Assembly: GCA_028023455.1 (NCBI GenBank)
Contig: JAQFVV010000072.1
Coordinates: forward strand, 6,130,794 to 6,194,793
Reading direction: 5' to 3'
Length of the DNA stretch: 64,000 bases
Source of the DNA: Epiperipatus broadwayi
Lineage: Eukaryota > Onychophora > Udeonychophora > Euonychophora > Peripatidae
Positions 58,701-64,000 of the stretch are shown here, one piece after another. A program made the translations under genes and the position numbers. The notes under the pieces were generated by a model. The model was not told the DNA's origin, did no database searches, and saw only the letters and a list, made by a program, of their open reading frames with translations. Every line of letters starts with the position of its first letter. Position 1 is the stretch's first letter.

Positions 58701-60691
58701 CCATGTGTTTTTAACAGTGTAACTTTTTATGAATAATAAAGTTTGATTTGAAACTTAAAAGTATAATCCAATTCTGTTGTACCTTCATTTGGATGCTTCC
58801 ATAATCCATTTATGTTTAGAAATTTTTGTCAAAGAATAATTCATAATATACAGGGTTTTTTTTTTTGTAAACTTCACAATCCTTTTTTTCTATCATCATT
58901 ACCCAAATTTATCCACAATATTTTCATTCTTTGGTTATCTACCAGTTTTGGCATTAATGTCTTCAATAATAATTTTAAAATATTGTTTGTTCTGATTAAA
59001 AGCAATTTGTACATTCATATAAAAAGTAATGTGCAAAAGTTTGTACCTAATCATCATTGAATTATAGCCAATGTTTGCAATTATGAATTCTTAACATCTT
59101 CTGTCTTCGGTCATCAATCACTGCCTTGCTTTACAGCTTCCTAGTAATAAGGGACATAATTTATAAGTATTATATATATATATATAAAGATTTACAAAGC
59201 CATATATCCTATCTTCAAAAAACTGGACTGATGTTTCGGTTAATAACTATCAGACAATTAAAAAGAAAGATCATAATGTTACTTTGATCTGAATTCAGTG
59301 ATAAATAATCACATAATAATAACAACTGCAACAAAAAGAGCATATGAAGTGAATATTAGGAATTTGCCTTTGCGACTAAATCTAGATTATTACTTTATAT
59401 TTCTCTTTTTTTTACTTGATTATTAGTATATGTTTTTAAGCTTGTTACAAATGCAAACTTTTGAAAATGTATTTGCTATTGCAATCATTAGTCTTAAAAT
59501 TATTGTCTGCAAGTTTTGCTCTATTCCATTATTTTGTTTGATTTTTGTATACACCTGGGTCTCGTTTTACGCGATAGATAGGTTCCTCAGAAAACACGCA
59601 CAAACGAAATCATGCAAAAATAGACGTAACTTACCTTGAAAGGGGGGGGATACGGACTGTGATTTTTCAAAACTCGTGTAAAAGCAAAGCACCAACGTAA
59701 AATTTACTTTAAAATTCGTGCAAAAAAAAAATAAGGAAATAAAATATGACTAATAAAAAATTTCAAATTTGAAAAAAATTGATACAAGACAAACTTTTTT
59801 TAACTATAATATTTAATTTTATTCAAAACTATATTTTTATGCATAATTTACAGTAATTTATATTTTTTTATACACGTTTTAATTATTATTGCTTTTTGCC
59901 GGTAAAAAGGTTCGTTTGCAAACTGATAAAAAAAATCAGATTCTTCACAAGATGAAATACAACTAGCGCCAACGTCACTCTCAGGTTGTGTTAATTAATG
60001 GTTTTCTGGTGACAACGTAATTAGTAATTAATCTAACAACTAAAAATTAAATTCTTATTTTTGTCTTTAATTTTCAATTTTAATTGTGCTCACCTTTTAA
60101 AAATAAACTTGCGGACACTAAATGATTAATAATTGATTACGTTCTTTTTTAAAAAGCAAAAACAGAATGTGATTTAAAATGCAAAATTAACAGGCACAAT
60201 GTTTGAACAAATTTACATTATAATCTTGTAAAATTTAATGTGTGTATACATAAAATGTGGAAATCATGATTTTAATTTCATTATTGCATAAAATCTTACT
60301 ATTATAAAGCACTGAAAATATTGAAATTACTAAGTTGAAAGTCGAATTTCAATAATGTGCTATTACTTTCAATATAACGTAAGTGCGCGAAATTTATTAT
60401 TTAAAGTAATAGCGCAATATCGGAGATCGACTTCCGGTGAAACACGAATCGTGTAACTTCGAAATCGTGTTAAATAAGTCCGCGTAAAAAGAGACCCAGG
60501 TGTATTTACTTTTTTTAGCCTTGACTATATATGCTTTTCTACTTTTTAAGAGGTGTGCATTTTTACTTGTTTAGTAATTATAAATGTTTTCTTTTGTCTT
60601 TTAGATCCATAAAGATTTAAAGTCTTATATCCCAAATACTCTTATTTTTGGTTTGATTGATGGATACTATGGAGCTCCAGATAAGGAGATG
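31740..60691 (+). CDS. UVRAG: UVRAG, UV radiation resistance-associated protein (5' part, six exons)
   Basis: Known role: UVRAG is a subunit of the class III PI3-kinase complex II with VPS34, VPS15 and Beclin 1, acting in endosome-lysosome traffic and autophagosome maturation. Seen: six exons join in frame to 150 codons. Order: a 19-residue leader ending HVNLITQQ, then [64 protein letters not shown], and [15 protein letters not shown]. This is the conserved N-terminal block plus C2 domain (about residues 20-150) of the family in order. The coiled coil and C-terminal region are not in view. The ATG at 31740 is the first in-frame ATG after a stop, with A at -3 and G at +4; human UVRAG has a longer proline-rich leader. 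Introns: about 19.5 kb, 1.8 kb, 87 bp, 159 bp and 6.9 kb; phases 0, 1, 0, 1, 0. All have GT-AG ends. The large introns are full of transposon remains. Confidence 0.93.
31797..33886. other. UVRAG intron 1, first part
   Basis: No transposon recognised. The AT-rich sequence contains a duplicated ACAAGAATGTCTAAAT string near 32973 and 33018. Confidence 0.45.
33887..34200. mobile_element. Palindromic MITE, 314 bp, TA flanks
   Basis: Almost the whole unit is two inverted arms of about 145 bp. It starts TGTGCTGTATGCACA and ends, inverted, TGTGCTGTACGCACA. TA lies on both sides (33885-33886, 34201-34202), as for Tc1/mariner-type insertion. No ORF. Confidence 0.8.
34203..35626. other. UVRAG intron 1, unassigned stretch
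   Basis: T-runs and AT-rich sequence only. Confidence 0.45.
35627..35880. repeat. Dispersed repeat, copy e
   Basis: Starts AGGCAAAACTCTCCATACAG. It has AAGGTTTGTGCATAAAGTCC, CCCGGACTAGTTTCTAGCTT and a tail with CACTGCACCTAGACC. It is the reverse orientation of copy f and has one arm plus the internal part. Confidence 0.75.
35915..36665 (+). mobile_element. LINE-A fragment, plus strand, heavily decayed
   Basis: Scattered in-frame pieces match the LINE-A protein: AATCAACCAAAACAAAATTG for the QPREQ region, [12 protein letters not shown] for the segment before the catalytic loop, and [14 protein letters not shown], then YTDENIMDE. Stops and indels are frequent. Confidence 0.7.
36666..41809. other. 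UVRAG intron 1, long unassigned stretch
   Basis: Mostly AT-rich. A less AT-biased segment at 39510-39830 carries a 76-codon plus-strand ORF that looks incidental. No LINE, TIR element or exon was recognised. Confidence 0.4.
41810..42067 (+). repeat. Polypyrimidine tract, about 260 bp
   Basis: Almost only C and T on the plus strand, followed by CTTAGGTTAC and a (TG)7 run at about 42079-42092. The two overlapping leucine/serine/phenylalanine-rich ORFs are translations of the tract and not genes. Confidence 0.85.
42403..42790. mobile_element. Near-perfect palindrome MITE, 388 bp
   Basis: Two arms of about 190 bp run from TAATAAACTAAAGATCAGC at the left to its inverse at 42790, with only a few mismatches and almost no spacer. 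Because it is palindromic, both strands show nearly the same ORF ([13 protein letters not shown]). No transposase. Confidence 0.85.
42791..44318. other. UVRAG intron 1, unassigned stretch
   Basis: AT-rich and A-rich at 42960-43300. Nothing recognised. Confidence 0.45.
44332..44468 (+). mobile_element. 137-bp insert with 13-bp direct flanks
   Basis: AAGACCAATTAAT stands at 44319-44331 and again at 44469-44481. The insert ends A/T-rich (AATAAAATTTATAATT). The pattern fits a LINE-mobilised short retroposon. The source RNA is not recognised. Confidence 0.5.
44606..44731 (+). CDS. Exon-like ORF after a strong acceptor, unrecognised
   Basis: A TTTTTTTTTAG acceptor is followed by 41 open codons ([20 protein letters not shown], then [10 protein letters not shown]) and TAA. 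An AATAAA lies near 44906. DR-x-x-WR is common at the C-terminus of LINE proteins, so this may be a LINE remnant. Phase 0 also matches the UVRAG exon 1 donor, which would allow a short alternative end. No evidence decides. Confidence 0.3.
   Translation, partial: ENIAEDRTQWRTAISQCVEIFRKENFVAEVKQKHIAKYQTE
44732..47731. other. UVRAG intron 1, unassigned stretch
   Basis: AT-rich. A small inverted repeat (arms about 30 bp, AACATATGACCAAAGATATG and its mirror) lies at 46001-46121. Confidence 0.45.
47732..48201 (-). mobile_element. Possible Penelope-like retroelement remnant
   Basis: At 48060-48132 (minus) an open segment reads [20 protein letters not shown], resembling the late reverse-transcriptase block of Penelope-like elements. 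An inverted second copy (48136-48204, plus) forms arms of about 58 bp. Further 3' at 47732-47761 a hairpin GGGCACC/GGTGCT ends in GAAA. The assignment rests on short segments. Confidence 0.35.
48074..48201. repeat. Inverted repeat, arms about 58 bp
   Basis: TAATTTCTATATCTAAATAA through TAAATTTAAT is mirrored after a spacer of about 10 bp, ending GATATAGAAATTA at 48201. Confidence 0.8.
48202..49179. other. UVRAG intron 1, unassigned stretch
   Basis: T-runs at 48823-48838 and 48865-48878. No gene recognised. Confidence 0.45.
49180..49560 (-). pseudogene. LINE reverse-transcriptase fragment (third family)
   Basis: Minus strand. [20 protein letters not shown], then RYADN (normally YADD), and after a gap KINANKTKV. 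These are the catalytic and following blocks of a non-LTR reverse transcriptase, differing from LINE-A and LINE-B. Very decayed. Confidence 0.55.
49561..50234. other. UVRAG intron 1, unassigned stretch
   Basis: Nothing recognised. Confidence 0.4.
50235..50430 (+). mobile_element. LINE-A reverse-transcriptase fragment, plus strand
   Basis: Reads DYEKVLDS, then [11 protein letters not shown] and VVRLHN, matching the LINE-A copy's DYEKAFDS, CHILKNIYKN and IRLHN in order, with one internal stop and a shift. Confidence 0.75.
50431..51325. other. UVRAG intron 1, last part
   Basis: T-rich with several runs of eight or more T. It leads into the exon 2 acceptor. Confidence 0.45.
51326..51446 (+). 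CDS. UVRAG: UVRAG coding exon 2
   Basis: 121 nt after acceptor TATTTCAG, before donor GTAAGT. It encodes [15 protein letters not shown] through [13 protein letters not shown], the most conserved UVRAG stretch and the start of the C2 domain. It ends in phase 1. Confidence 0.95.
51447..52689. other. UVRAG intron 2, first part
   Basis: AT-rich. The ORF at 51739-52083 is T-rich low complexity and not credible as a gene. Confidence 0.45.
52690..52840 (-). mobile_element. LINE-A 3' end fragment
   Basis: Nearly identical to 22721-22880: ATCATCATCATCAACCATTA, CACTGCAGGATGAAGGTC, ending TGTGGTCTCTTTCTGG. The close match suggests a recent insertion. It lies antisense to UVRAG in intron 2. Confidence 0.85.
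53277..53311 (+). CDS. UVRAG: UVRAG coding exon 3 (35 nt)
   Basis: Short exon between acceptor TTTTAG and donor GTAAGA. It completes a split codon and encodes [12 protein letters not shown], matching the family's FYRSE..NSL segment. It ends in phase 0. Confidence 0.92.
53399..53450 (+). CDS. UVRAG: UVRAG coding exon 4 (52 nt)
   Basis: Follows an 87-bp intron with acceptor TTCATAG. It encodes [17 protein letters not shown], the family NPTW motif. The donor is chosen at 53451 (GTATCC) because the longer product better matches the spacing between NPTW and the V-x-WGG strand in orthologues. A stronger-looking donor GTATGT at 53430 would also keep frame and remove seven residues. Confidence 0.8.
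53610..53707 (+). CDS. UVRAG: UVRAG coding exon 5
   Basis: 98 nt after acceptor TTTTAACAG, ending at donor GTACAG in phase 0. It encodes [15 protein letters not shown], then [17 protein letters not shown], the core strands of the C2 domain. Confidence 0.93.
53835..54012. repeat. Inverted repeat with arms of about 60 bp
   Basis: AATATATTAAAGGCAATATT, then AATACTGTAT in the left arm, is mirrored at the right by ATACAGTATTAAATATTGCC. It lies in UVRAG intron 5; MITE-like. Confidence 0.7.
54013..54768. other. UVRAG intron 5, unassigned stretch
   Basis: Nothing recognised. Confidence 0.4.
54769..55268. repeat. Dispersed repeat, copy f (long form)
   Basis: The left boundary has a hairpin: ATGATCACCATTTCTTATGC and its mirror at about 54832-54850. 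The main part includes GCAATGCTCTCATATCCAAA, CACAAGCCAGAAACTAGTCT and the end GGAGAGAGTTTTGCCTG. It runs opposite to copy e. Confidence 0.75.
55269..56646. other. UVRAG intron 5, unassigned stretch
   Basis: AT-rich, with no element recognised. Confidence 0.4.
56647..56800. repeat. Palindromic repeat, arms about 68 bp
   Basis: The left arm (ATTAAAGGTTGAATGTTTTA, then CAAATACAAACAACTGTTAG) is mirrored to 56800 with a short spacer. No ORF; MITE-like. Confidence 0.75.
56801..57696. other. UVRAG intron 5, unassigned stretch
   Basis: AT-rich. Nothing recognised. Confidence 0.4.
57697..58760 (+). pseudogene. Possible processed pseudogene, parent unknown
   Basis: A less AT-biased block. The plus frame 58041-58262 reads [20 protein letters not shown], then [20 protein letters not shown] and [13 protein letters not shown], and after one stop continues in the same frame with [20 protein letters not shown]. 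An AATAAAG signal follows at about 58735. This looks like coding sequence plus a 3' end without introns. I do not recognise the protein. Two minus-strand ORFs here are taken as shadows. Confidence 0.4.
58761..59551. other. UVRAG intron 5, unassigned stretch
   Basis: AT-rich, with an AT microsatellite near 59170. No element recognised. Confidence 0.4.
59552..60502. mobile_element. 951-bp pogo/Tigger-like non-autonomous element
   Basis: Ends CACCTGGGTCTCGTTTTACG and, inverted, CACCTGGGTCTCTTTTTACG; they are 22 bp with one mismatch. It is flanked by TA at 59550-59551 and 60503-60504. TA flanks and CTCGTTTTA-type ends suit Tc1/mariner-pogo relatives. No transposase ORF. It ends 102 bp before UVRAG exon 6. 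Confidence 0.8.
60605..60691 (+). CDS. UVRAG: UVRAG coding exon 6
   Basis: 87 nt, acceptor TCTTTTAG, donor GTATTA, phase 0 on both sides. It encodes [20 protein letters not shown], then YYGAPDKEM; the GL-DGYYGAP motif closes the C2 domain in the family. No further UVRAG exon was recognised between 60692 and 64000. Confidence 0.93.
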
Positions 60692-60960
60692 GTATTATTT
60701 TTTTGTTTGTTTGTTTTTTGTTATTAAGAATATTATTTTTAAATTAAATTAATTAAGATTTTGTGTAGTTAAAATTATATTTTGATAATTGTGTGTTCAG
60801 GGTTCAGCCTCAAACCAACAGTAATATCAAAAAATATAAACACTCACTATTTAATATGTATAATTTATTAGAACAAATATACATACATATTATACAATTT
60901 GACATATAACTTAATCATTAATGAACTGTCATGCTGAATGACTGGACTCACTTCCAGCTG
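60692..60960. other. UVRAG intron 6 start
   Basis: Nothing recognised. Confidence 0.4.
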
Positions 60961-61500
60961 TATATATTAGCTTGCCTCATGAGTTCAAGTCTTAACTATT
61001 TCGGTTGTACTGAACAGCTTGCCTGCGTTTGTTAAATGACTCTTCCGGCCATTCTAGACAGCTTGCCTCGAGTCTGCCATAATCGTAGTAGCTTCCAGTC
61101 CTATCATGAACTTGCCTCACTGCATAGACATATCGATAGTGAATATAGTAGAAACACCTTTCGCTGTTGAAAGTGGTGTCAATGGGGAGCACGTTCAGTC
61201 GTTCGGGTAGACAAACATTTTCTCTCTTAAGAATGTGTACTGTCATTTAGGTTAAACAAACGTTTTCTGGCTTGCCTCCAAAAAGACGTGACTATTTATT
61301 GCCAGATCCCCTCCATTACTGGTAGCAATTGGATTCAGAGAGCCTAACCAATGGTAGGATTTTATACATCTTTACACATTGGCCATATATTTACATTCTT
61401 TATCCACATGTTTACACATTGGTTAGCAGCAATGCATGCTCAATCTGATCAGATAAGAAAGGAATCTGAACTAGTTTACTTCTGAAGGCAAGTTCAGATA
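60961..61500. repeat. GC-richer island with repeated GCTTGCCT motif
   Basis: CTTGCCT(C/G) occurs at 60971, 61018, 61062, 61111 and 61271, and inverted (AGGCAAG) at 61486. An 84-codon minus-strand ORF (60992-61246) has protein-like composition but no recognisable family. The island is perhaps a solo LTR or other insert; boundaries not found. Confidence 0.45.
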
Positions 61501-61878
61501 TGGCAGTAATATATTTAAGTCTCAATATTTTTACATAGACAATAATAATAATAAAAAAACATATTGAAATAATTATAAATTGCAGAAGTATTAAGTAATT
61601 TGTATGTGTTCATATGAGGGCTGAAAAGAAAGATTATTATATCACATAATGTAAACTATAGAATTAAATGATATTATGTTAGTTTCATGCATTTCAGTTT
61701 ATTCATGCACTCTGCTTAATTATTAAGTTCTTGACTTGGAAAGAAAAAAAAGATTAATTCTTTATTTAATATCTTAAATTTCAATTTTTAGTGAATCAAG
61801 ATCCCATTATTCTAAATTTCTCTCAGTCTAGAATTAGTGAGAGTTTTAGAATATTTGAAGGCAACTTAACTTTGGTAT
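61501..61878. other. UVRAG intron 6, unassigned stretch
   Basis: Nothing recognised. Confidence 0.4.
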
Positions 61879-62163
61879 TATAATATTGCCACCTAGTTCA
61901 AACCATAGTAATCGATGAGTGCTAGAAAGTTAATGCAACAAAATCCTTTTCTAATGATTATTCATTTAATATTCCCATACTAGTTTCTAGTTTATGGCCA
62001 AATACAGTGCTCTCAAATTTAAGATTCCTCACTAATGAAAGCCATAAGCTAGAAACTAGTTTGGGAATATTGCATAGGTAGAGACTAGTTAGAAATTTCA
62101 GCATCCATTTATTACTATGACTTGCACTAGGTGGTAATATTGTATCGAGAAAGTTACTTCTGT
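61879..62163. repeat. Dispersed foldback repeat, copy g
   Basis: Two inverted arms: AATATTGCCACCTAGTTCAA and TACTAGTTTCTAGTTTATGG are mirrored by AGCTAGAAACTAGTTTGGGA and GCACTAGGTGGTAATATTG. Confidence 0.75.
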
Positions 62164-62810
62164 ATTAACAAATTGTGTAAGCAAAGGTAATGGTAGTCAT
62201 GTGATATTGTAGTTGTTTTATTTCATAATTAATAAAATAAAAACTCACCTATTTTTTTAAATTAATTTTCATTCACTGTTGGGAGGGAAAAACTAAGGAA
62301 ATTTGGAATTTTCATTATTTTGAAGAATCTTTATAGTACATTATAGGTTAAGTCAAGACAAAAGTTGTGATAGTTTGGAGAATTGTGCAATGATTTTTTG
62401 ATAATATTGTATATGAACAAAAAAAAAAGATAATGTAGGAAATGTCTAAGCTGTTGTTACGAAATTTAAGAAGAAATTGAAAAATTTTCATTCTTAATAT
62501 AAAGCGTATCAATTACAATCATTTTTCTAATGTAGATTTAGTGAAATACTTAAGTATTATAAAAGTTATAAACATTAGCAATGATTCATGGCATTTTCTA
62601 TGATCACATATAAACTGAAAGTAATATATAATAAGAATTTCTCTAAGTTCAAGAATCAATCAAATAAAGTTGACTAAGCTGTTTATAAGTGTACGAGACA
62701 CAATTGCTTAGAATTCCAGGTCATTAAAGATCAAATTCCAAATATGCTGCTATAATTCTAGCACTTATTATGAGTTTAAGTAATGAATAAGTGATAGTGC
62801 TTTTTTAAAT
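62164..62810. other. UVRAG intron 6, unassigned stretch
   Basis: Nothing recognised. Confidence 0.4.
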
Positions 62811-62885
62811 CCCTACTCATATCCCCAGCTAGTTTCTGGATTATGAGTTTGTCAGTGAGAAGTTTTGCAGGTAATGCATCTTTCA
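62811..62885. repeat. Dispersed foldback repeat, fragment h
   Basis: CTACTCATATCCCCAGCTAG, then TTTCTGGATTATGAG and GTCAGTGAGAAG match one arm. Confidence 0.55.
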
Positions 62886-64000
62886 TCCAACTGCTATCTT
62901 TTGCCTTTTTTTTTTTTCTTTGTACTTTCAAATTACTTCCTGAAATTTGAAAACATCTTAATATTGTGACTCCACATCAACTTATTTGCATACTAGTTCA
63001 GTATTTATGTATTTTGATATCCTTTAATAACTGTCTGCAGCTCCTTACTTTGGCCAGGATTGCAAAAAAAACCCAAAATGACTTCAGCTAATACAGAGCT
63101 TTGGAGTTATATTAATCCTAGATAAAGATGCAGTTTACATCTATACTCCTAGCACTTTCTACACCACTTACTGAAATTCCATACTATTCAACAAAATTTC
63201 ATCAGATTTAGAGGATATAGGTGTAAATTAATATGTAATATGTAAAATAATATTTAGAAAACAGATATATGATTATTATATTTTCATCTCAGATAATAAT
63301 TGGAAAATAAATATCTTTGAAAGCATCACAGTAATATATTTTATTTAGATAGCAGACACAATTCAGTGTAATTGTGTGCAAAAAAGTTCGTAAATTAATT
63401 TTAATGTAATTGTATGCAAAAAAAAATCCATAAGAAATTAGAAACCAAAAATTATTTCTCTTCATATAGTAATTAATGATACGAAATGCAAATTCACAAA
63501 GCAGGCACAATTAATTTTATTTTAAATAAATTGTATGTAGGCCGGGAGTCATTTTTCAATGAGAACAAATTGAATTTGAAAACAAAGAAGTGCATAAAAC
63601 ATTTTAATCCACAAAGCAGGGAAAATTATTTACACTAGTTAGAAGAAATAAACAATTTACTGCATTCCTCAATGGCATTCTCAATACGTTTTATATATAA
63701 TTGCTTCCACGAACATTATTTATTTTCAAAATAAATTGTTTTTGCATTCTAGTTTTTTGTTTTTTTTTATTACTGTTTATTATGAAATTATATTAATTAC
63801 AAACATATTACAGTTTCTTTTTTTGTTTTTCATTTTGCGTGGAAAAATGGAAGTTTTTTTTTTTTTTTTGCAATTTCTATCTGTACGAAAGAATATTAAA
63901 TAATACACATTTCATTTTCTGAATAAATACTATTATTTTACGTATTACATTATTCTGTTTTTTTTATTATTTTTATTTCTTTTTGTACATGAAAAAATGG
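62886..64000. other. Right edge, unassigned
   Basis: T-runs and AT-rich sequence. No UVRAG exon recognised; the coiled-coil exons should follow beyond the window. Confidence 0.4.

Noticed and set aside
1-64000. CRISPR arrays, operons, bacterial promoters, rRNA or tRNA genes
   Set aside because: Introns and eukaryotic transposons dominate; no regularly spaced repeat-spacer array and no cloverleaf or rRNA segment was recognised by eye.

Overview
This is a window of a strongly AT-rich animal nuclear genome. It has spliced genes with GT-AG introns (one of about 19.5 kb), very short exons, and a dense cover of degenerate transposable elements. Nothing bacterial is present. The transposon mix (RTE-like and other LINEs, Ty3/gypsy, Merlin, hAT, pogo/mariner-like inverted-repeat elements, possible Penelope-like traces) and the LAMTOR4 and UVRAG sequences suggest an invertebrate, most likely an arthropod. 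The species cannot be fixed from the window alone.

Two host genes are supported, both incomplete. On the minus strand at the left edge (1408-1686) are two exons of LAMTOR4, a Ragulator subunit of the lysosomal mTORC1 platform. Its last exon was not found and probably lies left of the window. On the plus strand, UVRAG (a Beclin 1-VPS34 complex subunit in autophagy and endosome traffic) starts at 31740. Six coding exons are visible (31740-31796, 51326-51446, 53277-53311, 53399-53450, 53610-53707, 60605-60691), 150 codons covering the N-terminus and C2 domain. The coiled coil and the rest lie to the right. The two genes are divergently transcribed, about 30 kb apart.

The space between them is transposon-built. 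From left to right: a LINE-A (RTE-like) fragment (2165-2850), a LINE-B fragment (3905-5060), a 960-bp inverted-repeat unit (5513-6472), tandem repeats (6880-7610), a Ty3/gypsy element on the minus strand with both LTRs (7969-16297) whose 3' LTR is split by a 4.4-kb insert, a foldback repeat family, and two LINE-B copies head to tail (18810-26705). One LINE-B copy carries a 517-bp hAT-type element with a perfect 8-bp target duplication; the other is split by a LINE-A copy. Further right are a 1166-bp terminal-inverted-repeat element with the perfect 8-bp duplication AAGACTGC (27163-28328) and a Merlin element with a broken transposase (29511-30943).

The UVRAG introns hold many short inverted-repeat elements (33887-34200, 42403-42790, 53835-54012, 56647-56800, 59552-60502), LINE fragments, a 260-bp pyrimidine tract, a short insert with 13-bp direct flanks, a possible Penelope-like remnant (47732-48201) and a possible retrocopy (57697-58760). 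No intact transposase or reverse transcriptase remains; all are frameshifted or truncated.
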